Shown: positions 7,767 to 14,880, numbered from the stretch's first letter. The stretch is 26,997 nt of DNA from an uncultured Collinsella sp. (GCA_902478825.1 CABSMK010000004.1:1-26997), one strand, 5' to 3'. Notes: generated from the sequence alone by a model not told the origin. Program-made: numbers and translations.

Positions 7767-8494
7767 TGGCGCCCGTATGCGCCGTGGTCGTTGCCGGCGG
7801 CAGTGGCCAGCGCTTTGGAAATCCCGGCGGCAAGCAGCTCGTTAACGTGGCGGGCCGTCCGCTCATGAGCTGGTCCATCCGCGCGTTCGATCGTAGCGAC
7901 AAGGTCGGCCATATCGTCGTGGTTTGCCCTGCCGAGCGCCGTGCCGAGATGCGCCGCTTGGCTATCGACCCGTTTGACTATGACACGCCCATCAGCTTTG
8001 CCGATGCCGGCGATACTCGTCAGGATTCCACCCGCGCCGGCGTGCACGCGGTGCCGGCGGGTTTCGAATATGTCGCTATCCACGACGGCGCCCGTCCGCT
8101 CATTACGACCGAGGCCATCGACCACGCTATCGACGTGCTCGTGAGCGACCGCTCGCTCGACGGTGTCGTGTGCGGCCAGCCCGCGATCGACACGCTCAAG
8201 ATCGTCGATGGCGACAATATCGTCGAGACGCCGCCGCGTGAGCTCTACTGGGCAGCGCAGACGCCGCAGATCTTTAGCGTCGATGCTATGAAGCGCGCCC
8301 ATGCTGCAGCCATTGCCGAGGGCTTTATCGGCACCGATGATTCGTCGCTGGTCGAGCGCATGGGTGGGCGCGTCCGCTGCGTCCAGAGCCCGCGCGATAA
8401 CCTTAAGGTGACGGTGCCCGAGGACCTGCGTCCCGTAACCGCGATTCTGCTTGGCCGCATGGCCGAGGGAGAGGACCTTCCCCATGTTCAGTAA
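7766..8494 (+). CDS. ispD: 2-C-methyl-D-erythritol 4-phosphate cytidylyltransferase
   Basis: Third step of the MEP isoprenoid pathway: CTP plus MEP gives CDP-ME. The 242-aa product begins with the nucleotide-binding loop VVVAGGSGQRFG (7-18). HDGARP, the TLK region and the TPQ motif typical of IspD follow. The ATG overlaps the disA stop (TAATG), and its end overlaps ispF by 11 bases, so expression is coupled. Confidence 0.95.
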   Translation: MAPVCAVVVAGGSGQRFGNPGGKQLVNVAGRPLMSWSIRAFDRSDKVGHIVVVCPAERRAEMRRLAIDPFDYDTPISFADAGDTRQDSTRAGVHAVPAGFEYVAIHDGARPLITTEAIDHAIDVLVSDRSLDGVVCGQPAIDTLKIVDGDNIVETPPRELYWAAQTPQIFSVDAMKRAHAAAIAEGFIGTDDSSLVERMGGRVRCVQSPRDNLKVTVPEDLRPVTAILLGRMAEGEDLPHVQ

Positions 8495-8978
8495 CCTGCG
8501 CATTGGCCATGGCTACGACGTCCACCGTCTGGTGGAGGGGCGTCGATGTATCATCGGCGGTGTCGACATTCCCTACGAGCGCGGCCTGCTGGGCCACTCG
8601 GATGCCGATGTGCTCGCGCACGCCTTGGCCGACGCCATTCTGGGCGCCTGCCGCGGGGGAGACATCGGCAAGCTATTCCCCGATACCGACCCCGCCTATG
8701 AGGGTGCTGATTCGATGGTGCTGCTCGCTCGCGTGATGGGCTATGCGCGCGAGCTGGGCTTCGAGTTTGTCGATGCCGATTGCACCATTGCCTGTCAACA
8801 ACCCAAGATCACCCCGCACCGCGATGCCATGCGCGCCAACCTTGCCCATGCCCTGGGCGTTGACGTCGAAAACGTGGGCGTCGCCGCCACTACGACCGAA
8901 AAGCTCGGTTGGGAAGGCCAGGGCGAGGGAATCGGCGCCTGGGCCGTCTGCCTGCTACAGAAAACCGTTAAGGAGTAA
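8484..8978 (+). CDS. ispF: 2-C-methyl-D-erythritol 2,4-cyclodiphosphate synthase
   Basis: Fifth step of the MEP pathway: cyclises CDP-ME 2-phosphate to MEcPP with release of CMP. The 164-aa product has GHGYDVHRL near the N-terminus (metal ligands D12, H14), the HSDADVLAHALAD motif (third ligand H46), GDIGKLFPDTD, and the C-terminal ATTTEKLGWEGQGEGI block for CDP binding. The start at 8484 is chosen because homology begins there; an earlier in-frame ATG at 8451 lies deep inside ispD. It overlaps ispD by 11 bases. Confidence 0.95.
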   Translation: MFSNLRIGHGYDVHRLVEGRRCIIGGVDIPYERGLLGHSDADVLAHALADAILGACRGGDIGKLFPDTDPAYEGADSMVLLARVMGYARELGFEFVDADCTIACQQPKITPHRDAMRANLAHALGVDVENVGVAATTTEKLGWEGQGEGIGAWAVCLLQKTVKE

Positions 8979-8981
8979 CGA

Positions 8982-10448
8982 ATGCGTATCTATAACAGCG
9001 CTACCCATAAAAAGGAAGAGTTCCAGCCCATCGAGTCCGGCAAGGTCCGCATGTACGTGTGCGGCCCCACGGTCTACGACAACATCCACATCGGCAATGC
9101 CCGCACGTTCATCAGCTTTGACGTGATTCGTCGCTGGCTCATCGCGAGCGGCTACGAGGTCACGTTTGCCCAGAACCTCACCGATGTCGATGACAAGATC
9201 ATCAAGCGCGCCAACGAGCAGGGCCGTACCGCCGCCGAGGTTGCGACGGAGTTCTCTGACAAGTTTATCGGCGTTATGCGCGCCGCCAACGTGCTCGATC
9301 CCGATGTGCGTCCTCGCGCCACCAAGGAGATCGGCCCCATGATCGCCATGATCAAGACGCTCATCGAGCAGGGCCACGCCTACGCCGCCGATAACGGCGA
9401 CGTGTACTTTGCCGTGCGCAGCGATCCCAACTATGGTCAGGTCTCGGGCCGCAACATCGACGACCTTATGGTTGGCGCGCGCATCGAGGAGAACGAGGAC
9501 AAGAACGACCCGCTCGACTTTGCCCTGTGGAAGGCCGCCAAGCCCGGCGAGCCCAGCTGGCCGAGCCCCTGGGGCGAGGGGCGTCCCGGTTGGCACACCG
9601 AGTGCGCCGCCATGGTGCACCGCTACCTGGGCACCCCGATTGACATCCACGGCGGTGGCTCCGACCTTGCCTTCCCTCATCATGAGAACGAGTGCGCCCA
9701 GGCCACCTGCGCCTGGCACCAGGGCTTCTCCAACACCTGGATGCACACGGGCATGCTGCTGGTAGACGGCGAGAAGATGTCCAAGTCGCTCGGCAACTTC
9801 TTTACGCTGGCCGAGGTCCTCGAGCAGCACTCCGCTGCCGCCCTGCGCCTGCTGATGCTGCAGACGAGCTATCGCTCACCTCTCGACTTTTCTTGGGAGC
9901 GCCTGGAGGGTGCCGAGAACTCGCTCACGCGTATCGCCGGTACGGTCGAGAACCTGCGTTGGGCCGCGAACCATGCGACGGCCGATGCCGATGCGGCTGC
10001 CGCCGAGGCGTTTGCCGCCAAGGCCGCCGAGACCCGCGCCGCCTTTAAGGAGTGCATGGACGACGACTTTAACACCGCCGGTGCCATGGGTGCCGTCTTT
10101 GGCTTTGTGACCGAGTGCAACCAGTACCTGGAGCAGGCGGGCGATGCTGCCGACAAGGCCGCCGCGCTTGCCGCCGCCGACACGCTGGCCGAGCTGCTCG
10201 ATACGTTTGGCGTTGAGCTCCCCGAGCCCAAGGTAGAGCTGCCGCTGGGTCTGCTAGGCGTTGCCGCCGGCCTGGTCGCCTACACGGGCGACGACGTGGA
10301 CGAGGCTGCTGCCAAGATTCTCGAGGCCCGCGCCGAGGCCCGTGCCGCCAAGAACTGGGATCTGGCCGACGCCATCCGCGACCAGCTCAAGGACCTGGGC
10401 CTCACCATTGAGGATACCGCCGCCGGCACCCGTATCAAATCTCTCTAA
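8982..10448 (+). CDS. cysS: Cysteinyl-tRNA synthetase
   Basis: Class I aminoacyl-tRNA synthetase charging tRNA-Cys. The 488-aa product has the zinc/HIGH region (C27 in CGPTVYD, HIGN at 36-39), further zinc ligands C208 (HTEC) and the FPHHENE block, KMSKS at 265-269, and a C-terminal DALR-like helical domain. AAGGAG upstream of the ATG marks the start, three bases after ispF. It is the last gene of the disA operon and is followed by a long palindrome and a terminator. cysE and gltX, which sit between ispF and cysS in Bacillus, are absent. Confidence 0.97.
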   Translation: MRIYNSATHKKEEFQPIESGKVRMYVCGPTVYDNIHIGNARTFISFDVIRRWLIASGYEVTFAQNLTDVDDKIIKRANEQGRTAAEVATEFSDKFIGVMRAANVLDPDVRPRATKEIGPMIAMIKTLIEQGHAYAADNGDVYFAVRSDPNYGQVSGRNIDDLMVGARIEENEDKNDPLDFALWKAAKPGEPSWPSPWGEGRPGWHTECAAMVHRYLGTPIDIHGGGSDLAFPHHENECAQATCAWHQGFSNTWMHTGMLLVDGEKMSKSLGNFFTLAEVLEQHSAAALRLLMLQTSYRSPLDFSWERLEGAENSLTRIAGTVENLRWAANHATADADAAAAEAFAAKAAETRAAFKECMDDDFNTAGAMGAVFGFVTECNQYLEQAGDAADKAAALAAADTLAELLDTFGVELPEPKVELPLGLLGVAAGLVAYTGDDVDEAAAKILEARAEARAAKNWDLADAIRDQLKDLGLTIEDTAAGTRIKSL

Positions 10449-10454
10449 TCCCCG

Positions 10455-10556
10455 CGGGTTTCCCAAGCACCCGACCTTGCCGTTCAAACCGTCGCTCGCG
10501 TACTCAAGTACGCGTCGCTCCTCTTTCACGGCAATCTCGGGCACTTGGAAAACCCG
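10455..10556. repeat. 102-bp palindromic element downstream of cysS
   Basis: The outer arms pair imperfectly over about 30 bases: 10455-10484 (CGGGTTTCCCAAG.. to ..CTTGCCGT) with 10528-10556 (ACGGCAATCTCGGGC.. to ..ACCCG). At the centre is a perfect 8-bp pair, CGCGTACT (10497-10504) and AGTACGCG (10507-10514), flanked by direct GTCGCTC copies. The element looks like a REP/BIME-like intergenic repeat; copy number cannot be judged here. Confidence 0.7.
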
Positions 10557-10560
10557 TACC

Positions 10561-10598
10561 GACCGCTTGAGCTATTCGTCTTAAGCGGTCGCTTCTTT
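10561..10598 (+). terminator. Terminator of the disA-cysS operon
   Basis: GACCGCTT (10561-10568) pairs with AAGCGGTC (10583-10590), followed by GCTTCTTTTG. It closes the operon and separates it from rlmB. Confidence 0.85.
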
Positions 10599-10634
10599 TG
10601 TCCTGTTTGAAAAGTATTTAAAGGAGGCCGCTTT

Positions 10635-11549
10635 ATGGCCGACAATCGCAAGCGTGCATCGCGTGGAGGCAAGCAGGCTGCTTCTGGCTCGCGTCCGATT
10701 CGCCGCAATGATCGCTCTGCCGCTTCCAAGGGCCAGCGCGATCGCACCCAGGCCGCACGTCCGCAGCGCGATCGCAACCGCGACGTTGTCCAGGCTCCCA
10801 AGGGCGAGTTTATCGAAGGTCGTCGTGCTGCCGCCGAGGCGCTGCGCACTGGTTTTCCCATCAAGTGCGCACTCATCGCCGAGGGCGGGGAGCGCGATGC
10901 TGCCTTGTCGCGCCTGGTCGACGACCTCAACGCCGCGGGCGTCCGCATTAAGTATGTGCCGCGCGCGCAGCTCGATGCGCTGTCGAGCCATGGCGCTCAC
11001 CAGGGCATTGCGCTCGAGGTTGGCAACTTCCCCTATGCCGATGTCGCCGATATTCTCGACCGCGCAGGCGAGGGCCCGGCACTTGTCGTGGTGCTCGACC
11101 ACGTGACTGACGACGGCAACTTTGGCGCCATCGTGCGCTCCGCCGAGGTTGTGGGCGCGGCCGGCGTCATCATCGCCAACAAGCGTGCCGCCGGCGTGAC
11201 CGTGGGCAGCTACAAGACTTCTGCCGGCGCCGTCATGCATCTGCCCATCGCACAGGTTCCCAATATCGCCCGTGCGCTCGATGACCTCAAGGCCGCTGGC
11301 TTTTGGGTGGGTGGCGCCTCCGAGCACGCCGAGGGCAGCTGCTGGGACGCTCCCTTCGAGGGCCGCGTTGCGCTCGTCATGGGATCCGAGGGCGACGGCA
11401 TCTCGCGCCTGGTGCTCGAGAAGTGCGACTTTTTGACCAAGCTTCCCCAGCGCGGCATGACCGAGAGCCTCAATGTTGCCCAGGCGACCACGGCGCTGTG
11501 CTTTGAATGGCTGCGCCGCAATGCCGGCGAGCTCATGGGGGAGGAGTAG
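10635..11549 (+). CDS. rlmB: SpoU-family rRNA 2'-O-methyltransferase (RlmB/TrmH-like)
   Basis: SAM-dependent methyltransferase of the knotted SPOUT fold, probably acting on the 23S rRNA guanosine that RlmB modifies. The 304-aa product has a basic low-complexity N-terminus (about 1-55, many Arg/Lys/Gln/Ala), a substrate-binding domain from GEFIEGRRAAAEAL, then motif 1 (DHVTDDGNFGAIVRSAE, near 155), motif 2 (VMGSEGDG, near 248) and motif 3 (MTESLNVAQATTAL, near 275). AAAGGAGG precedes the ATG. Its position after cysS and before a YacP-like gene matches the Bacillus order cysS-mrnC-rlmB-rae1, which supports RlmB over tRNA TrmH; exact substrate not proven. Confidence 0.88.
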   Translation: MADNRKRASRGGKQAASGSRPIRRNDRSAASKGQRDRTQAARPQRDRNRDVVQAPKGEFIEGRRAAAEALRTGFPIKCALIAEGGERDAALSRLVDDLNAAGVRIKYVPRAQLDALSSHGAHQGIALEVGNFPYADVADILDRAGEGPALVVVLDHVTDDGNFGAIVRSAEVVGAAGVIIANKRAAGVTVGSYKTSAGAVMHLPIAQVPNIARALDDLKAAGFWVGGASEHAEGSCWDAPFEGRVALVMGSEGDGISRLVLEKCDFLTKLPQRGMTESLNVAQATTALCFEWLRRNAGELMGEE

Positions 11550-11552
11550 CGC

Positions 11553-12230
11553 ATGTCCAAGAAGAACCGCGCCAAGTCCAAGGCCAAGCGCTTTGGCGAG
11601 GGCTCGGCCAAGCCGATTGTTTCGGCCGCGACCTATGGCGTGGGCGGCAATGCGTTTGCGCAGGCCATCGCCGACCCAGTCTCGACGGTGCACTCCAATA
11701 AGCCCGAGCTGCTGGTGGTCGACGGTTACAACGTGATCCACTGCACGCCGCGCTACGAAAAGCTCGTGTACGACCATTCCGACGATCCGTATTCCAGTGA
11801 CGTCCACGATATGGCGCGCACTGCGCTCATCAACGACGTGGCGGCGTTTGCCCAGGGCCGCTACGAGGCCGTAGTCGTGTTCGACGGCGCGGGCAATATC
11901 TCCAGCGAGCGCCCCAACCTGCCGGCCCGCGGCGTGCGTATCGAGTTCTCACCGACGGGCGTCTCTGCCGATACCGTGGTGCAGAAGCTCTGCATCGAGG
12001 CGCGCGAGGAAGGCCGCGCGTGCTCCGTGGTATCGAGTGACGGCACAATACAGGCCGTCGTCATGGGCAAGGGCGTCACGCGCATCTCGAGCCGTATGCT
12101 GGTGGACGAGATCAAACAGATCGATAACGACGTTCACGAGGCAGAGGAAGCTCCGCAGATCAAGATGACTCTGGGCAGCCGCCTGAGCCCCGATACCCTG
12201 GCCAAGCTCAAGGCGTTGCGCGGACGGTAG
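11553..12230 (+). CDS. rae1: NYN-domain endoribonuclease, YacP/Rae1-like
   Basis: Predicted PIN-like ribonuclease. Bacillus Rae1 (YacP) cuts mRNA in the ribosomal A site. The 225-aa product has the NYN signature VVDGYNVIH from about residue 55, an acidic strand VVVFDG and the VVSSDG motif, consistent with a metal-binding acidic cluster. It carries an N-terminal basic extension of about 50 residues that Rae1 (about 170 aa) lacks. It starts three bases after rlmB, with a ribosome site (GGGGGAGGAG) inside the end of rlmB, so the two are co-translated. Identity rests on domain plus gene order. Confidence 0.82.
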   Translation: MSKKNRAKSKAKRFGEGSAKPIVSAATYGVGGNAFAQAIADPVSTVHSNKPELLVVDGYNVIHCTPRYEKLVYDHSDDPYSSDVHDMARTALINDVAAFAQGRYEAVVVFDGAGNISSERPNLPARGVRIEFSPTGVSADTVVQKLCIEAREEGRACSVVSSDGTIQAVVMGKGVTRISSRMLVDEIKQIDNDVHEAEEAPQIKMTLGSRLSPDTLAKLKALRGR

Positions 12231-12231
12231 G

Positions 12232-12265
12232 GGAGTTGGCGGGGCAATGCTGCCTTGCTAACTCC
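12232..12265. terminator. Hairpin between convergent rae1 and the HTH-kinase gene
   Basis: GGAGTTGGC (12232-12240) pairs with GCTAACTCC (12257-12265) with one G-U pair. No T tract follows on the plus strand. The stop codon of the minus-strand gene lies within the right arm. It may act as a weak shared terminator. Confidence 0.4.
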
Positions 12266-13598
12266 ATTCAGCGATGTCGATCATTCTTTCGAGGCGCCAC
12301 GTTAGCGCCTCTTTTAGATAAGGTAGTCTCGCTGCTAGAGCATCGTTTTTAGACAGAATCTCGATTGCCTCGTCAACGAAGCCTTCGAGTTTGTCGCAGT
12401 CAAACCAGCCCATGTCCTCGACGAGCAACATTTGTTTGGCGGGGCTTGAATGAAATTGTGCGCTGGTAAAACTGTGCTCTCCCGCCCTAAGCTCCTCTAG
12501 TGATATGTTGCACCAGAGCGATGAGCCCGAATCGAAGATGGGGGCAGGTCTGCAAGCTTGCGTGTTTACGTTTCGCACGAGGCCGAAGTTGCGCCAATGA
12601 CGATCGTAGTTGGCAATGATGTCGTCACATACGATCATGCGGTCAAGGGCATCCTTGACGCCTGTCACCCCGAGCTCCTCGCAGTTTGCTACATATCGCT
12701 CGTAGTCGGTTAGCCGTTCATCTGCGTTTGCGTGCTGGTTTACATAGAACGCAGGGACATACTCTTCTTCATCAGTTAAGAAGACATCGCATGTGCTCAG
12801 GGCGGAAGTGCCCGTGCCCTCGAGCGAGTAAGGCACATAATCGCAGGCGTTTAGGATGCGACGGTGGAGCGCGGTCGCCACCAGCTCGTTATAAGGTTCC
12901 TGGTCCAGGTGCGCTCCTGCCTTATGCAGAATTCGACGTTCGCCCTCGCACGTCCAGTACTTTTGAAGATTGCCGTCCGAGGTGTTATCGGGCTTTGCGG
13001 CAGCCGCTTTTCCCTCTGGGGCAAAGGGTGCAATGGACAGCGAGACGTCATCAAAGGCGTTATTGAAGAAGTTGATATCCTCCCAGGTGAGACCGGAACC
13101 TTGGGGCCTAATCCAATACTGGTCGGATAAGGAGAGGCCGAGATTTCGCTGGACGAGTTCATCGGGAACATCGACTGCGGCTTCTGCAAGCAGGGAGGCT
13201 AGCCCAATGCGTGCGAGCGGGATACCGCGGCCGCGCCACCAGATGCGGAAGGAGTCTAGCGATATGGGGCTATTAGGGCCAAATACTCCAATAGGGGCGT
13301 GGGCGTAATCGATGTCGGCACCGATGTGGGTAAAGTCTTTTCGCGATGTACTGTAGACCAGCTGAGCGACTTCGTACGTGCGGTTCATGAGGGTGAACGC
13401 GATCTCGCTCTTACCGTGGCCGCGGCGGGGACGTCCCCCCGTTTTGGTCACAGAGCGGAGTCGCGTGTCGACGCTGTCTTTGTCGATGAGCCATACACCA
13501 GAAGCCTTGCGGGCCTCAAGTGCTCCGTTTTTTATGAGCTCCTGCACCCTGCGCGGAGTGATGCCGAGCAGCTCGGCGGCTTCTTTGGTAGTAAGCAT
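12258..13598 (-). CDS. Single-chain HTH (excisionase-type) and HipA-like kinase fusion
   Basis: The 446-aa protein joins a DNA-binding domain to a HipA-like kinase. Residues 1-45 (LTTKEAAELLGITPRRVQELIKNG) are a MerR/excisionase-type helix-turn-helix. From about 205 the chain reads like the HipA C-terminal kinase: TSDGNLQKYW, ATP-lysine region ILHKAG (K226), QEPYNE (E234/E238), catalytic loop NYDRHWRNFG (D332, N337) and FDSGSSLW (D356). No separate antitoxin gene is adjacent. The start at 13598 is backed by AAGGG eight bases upstream; a longer frame would begin inside the promoter palindrome. Codon use is AT-richer than its neighbours, suggesting transfer. I infer a self-repressing, possibly self-inhibited kinase; substrate unknown. 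It is unrelated in layout to the hipBA operon in the same window. Confidence 0.75.
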   Translation of the reverse strand: MLTTKEAAELLGITPRRVQELIKNGALEARKASGVWLIDKDSVDTRLRSVTKTGGRPRRGHGKSEIAFTLMNRTYEVAQLVYSTSRKDFTHIGADIDYAHAPIGVFGPNSPISLDSFRIWWRGRGIPLARIGLASLLAEAAVDVPDELVQRNLGLSLSDQYWIRPQGSGLTWEDINFFNNAFDDVSLSIAPFAPEGKAAAAKPDNTSDGNLQKYWTCEGERRILHKAGAHLDQEPYNELVATALHRRILNACDYVPYSLEGTGTSALSTCDVFLTDEEEYVPAFYVNQHANADERLTDYERYVANCEELGVTGVKDALDRMIVCDDIIANYDRHWRNFGLVRNVNTQACRPAPIFDSGSSLWCNISLEELRAGEHSFTSAQFHSSPAKQMLLVEDMGWFDCDKLEGFVDEAIEILSKNDALAARLPYLKEALTWRLERMIDIAEWS

Positions 13599-13602
13599 CG
13601 CG

Positions 13603-13675
13603 AAACCCTTCGCCAGAACGAATAGTTTTATATATAGCAATTGTAATTAAAACTATTCGTTCTGGCGAATGGTTT
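13603..13675 (-). promoter_or_regulatory. Long palindromic operator/promoter of the HTH-kinase gene
   Basis: Arms 13603-13630 and 13648-13675 pair over 28 bp with one mismatch (20 bp perfect at 13611-13630/13648-13667), around a 17-base AT-rich loop. The minus strand of the loop and inner arm reads TATATATAAA, a likely -10. Each arm is itself a small palindrome of the form TTCG-N6-CGAA (13609-13622 and 13656-13669), so two operators flank the promoter. The gene starts 5 bases past the left arm. Confidence 0.75.
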
Positions 13676-13720
13676 TAAGATTGAGGGCGCACTGACAGAA
13701 ATGAACGGGCCTGGTACGCG

Positions 13721-13750
13721 TTGTTGCTGGATTTTGCATATTTGTATAAC
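13721..13750 (+). promoter_or_regulatory. Probable promoter of tRNA-Thr(UGU)
   Basis: TATAAC (13745-13750) is preceded at 18 bp by TTGTTG (13721-13726). Transcription would start about 65 bases before the tRNA. The -35 match is only partial. Confidence 0.4.
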
Positions 13751-13822
13751 GCCGTGCGGCCTGTTGCGCCCCGTCCGCAATTCCTTTATTCTTAACTCGC
13801 TTCGCGTGAAAGCGCCAAGTGT

Positions 13823-13897
13823 GCCAGTGTGGCGCAACGGTAGCGCAACTGATTTGTAATCAGTGGGTTGCAGGTTCGATTCCTGTCACTGGCTCCA
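13823..13897 (+). tRNA. tRNA-Thr(UGU)
   Basis: Acceptor GCCAGTG (13823-13829) pairs with CACTGGC (13887-13893). The anticodon loop is TTTGTAA with TGT at 13855-13857; the T arm reads GCAGGTTCGATTCCTGT and CCA is encoded. It is a single gene with its own terminator. Confidence 0.97.
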
Positions 13898-13906
13898 TGA
13901 GAGTTT

Positions 13907-13947
13907 CGGGCTCTGTTTCCTTGTGGGACAGGGCCCGTTTCTATTTA
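13907..13947 (+). terminator. tRNA-Thr terminator
   Basis: CGGGCTCTGT (13907-13916) pairs with ACAGGGCCCG (13928-13937) with one G-U, followed by TTTCTATTTA. Confidence 0.9.
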
Positions 13948-13992
13948 TGTCGATAAGTCAGCGTGTTTGGCGCCAACCAAGCTTCAGGTTTG

Positions 13993-14208
13993 TCTCGATC
14001 CGTAACACGAGTGGGCTGAAGACCCTCCTTATAGTTACAGATCGAAACATTGCCAAGGGAAGGCCGATAACATCTCGATCCGTAACACGAAGAGGCTGAA
14101 AACCGTTCTTACTGTTACAGAATGAGACGTAAGCGGGGGTTTCTGCGAAACATCTCGATCTGTAACAGATAGGGGAGGAATAACCCTCTTACTGTTACAG
14201 ATCGAGAC
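13993..14208. repeat. Three 56-bp hairpin units at an exact 80-bp period
   Basis: Units at 13993-14048, 14073-14128 and 14153-14208 all begin TCTCGATC(C/T)GTAACA and end GTTACAGA(T/A)(C/T)GA(A/G)AC. Each is an inverted repeat: unit 3 has perfect 16-bp arms (TCTCGATCTGTAACAG), units 1 and 2 imperfect ones. The interior varies but keeps a small purine-rich/pyrimidine-rich pairing. The two 24-bp spacers are unrelated to each other. No ORF, T tract or cas gene accompanies the array. Confidence 0.85.
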
Positions 14209-14236
14209 AAAGGCCGGACCGGCCCCAGTCATCCTG

Positions 14237-14353
14237 GTCGAGTGAGGATTTCCGGACATACGAGGGTGGATAATCTCCCACTTTGGACTCGAAGCCACGC
14301 CAAAAGTGGGAGATTATCCACGCTCGATTCTGTCTGGGAAGCCCGGTCTCGAC
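14237..14353. repeat. 117-bp imperfect palindrome
   Basis: Core arms 14261-14286 and 14300-14326 share GTGGATAATCTCCCACTTT, with one substitution and one inserted T over 26-27 bases and a 13-base loop. Pairing continues outward through CCGGACA/TGTCTGG to GTCGAG/CTCGAC at the ends. Just before it lies GGCCGG-A-CCGGCC (14212-14224), and just after it CCTATATATAGG (14353-14364). Function unknown. The rest of this gene-free stretch (14365-14530) shows nothing I can name. Confidence 0.8.
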
Positions 14354-14540
14354 CTATATATAGGTGCAAATGAGTCGTTATCGAAGTAATATTCTGCAGG
14401 CTTACTCCACTACACAAAAGTGTTACCTCGGGAAACGTCACCTCAGTATCCAAAACCACTGTCCTTCATATCCAAACTCAATAAAACCGCAGGTCACGGC
14501 TATATAGATACGCCCGGCACCGTGTATCTAGAGGTTTTCG

Positions 14541-14570
14541 TTGACAGCCCCCAAGGTGGCATCGTATTAT
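14541..14570 (+). promoter_or_regulatory. Promoter of the tRNA-Tyr/Thr/Met(-tuf) cluster
   Basis: TTGACA (14541-14546) and TATTAT (14565-14570) are 18 bp apart. The -35 is embedded in GAGGTTTTCGTTGACAGC (14531-14548), which recurs at the rpmG promoter with one change. The predicted start is about 55 bases before tRNA-Tyr. Confidence 0.8.
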
Positions 14571-14632
14571 CTTCTTCGTTCGCGGGGGCGGCGGTCCAAA
14601 AGACCAAAGGACCTGCGGATACTTGAACGATT

Positions 14633-14714
14633 GGGAGTTTGCCCGAGTGGTTAATGGGGACGGGCTGTAAACCCGTTGGCTCTGCCTACATAGGTTCGAA
14701 TCCTATAGCTCCCA
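14633..14714 (+). tRNA. tRNA-Tyr(GUA)
   Basis: Class II tRNA with a long variable arm. Acceptor GGGAGTT pairs with AGCTCCC (one G-U), the anticodon loop is CTGTAAA (GTA) and the T arm ATAGGTTCGAATCCTAT. The discriminator A is at 14714. CCA is not encoded in full (ACCC follows). Confidence 0.95.
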
Positions 14715-14724
14715 CCCGTCAAGT

Positions 14725-14800
14725 GCCTGTATAGCTCAGTCGGTAGAGCACTTCGTTGGTAACGAAGAGGTCACCAGTTCAAGTCTGGTTGCAGGCTCCA
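14725..14800 (+). tRNA. tRNA-Thr(GGU)
   Basis: Acceptor GCCTGTA pairs with TGCAGGC. The anticodon stem-loop is CTTCGTTGGTAACGAAG with anticodon GGT. CCA is encoded. It lies 10 bases after tRNA-Tyr. Confidence 0.97.
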
Positions 14801-14803
14801 TCC

Positions 14804-14880
14804 GGCGGTGTAGCTCAGTTGGTTAGAGCACACGGTTCATACCCGTGGCGTCACTGGTTCGAATCCAGTCACCGCTACCA
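14804..14880 (+). tRNA. tRNA-Met(CAU), elongator type
   Basis: Acceptor GGCGGTG pairs with CACCGCT (terminal G-U). The anticodon stem-loop is CACGGTTCATACCCGTG. The anticodon stem lacks the three consecutive G-C pairs of initiators, so elongator is preferred. CCA is encoded. It is the last tRNA before tuf. Confidence 0.93.

Noticed and set aside
13599..13640. Upstream TTG start extending the HTH-kinase protein by 14 residues
   Set aside because: It lies inside the promoter palindrome and has no ribosome site, whereas the ATG at 13598 has AAGGG at proper spacing.
13993..14208. CRISPR array
   Set aside because: The repeats are 56 bp, diverge internally, have only two 24-bp spacers and no cas genes; the hairpin pattern fits other explanations better.
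14420..14626. 68-codon plus-strand ORF before tRNA-Tyr
   Set aside because: It spans the TTGACA/TATTAT promoter of the tRNA cluster, has no ribosome site and no recognisable composition.
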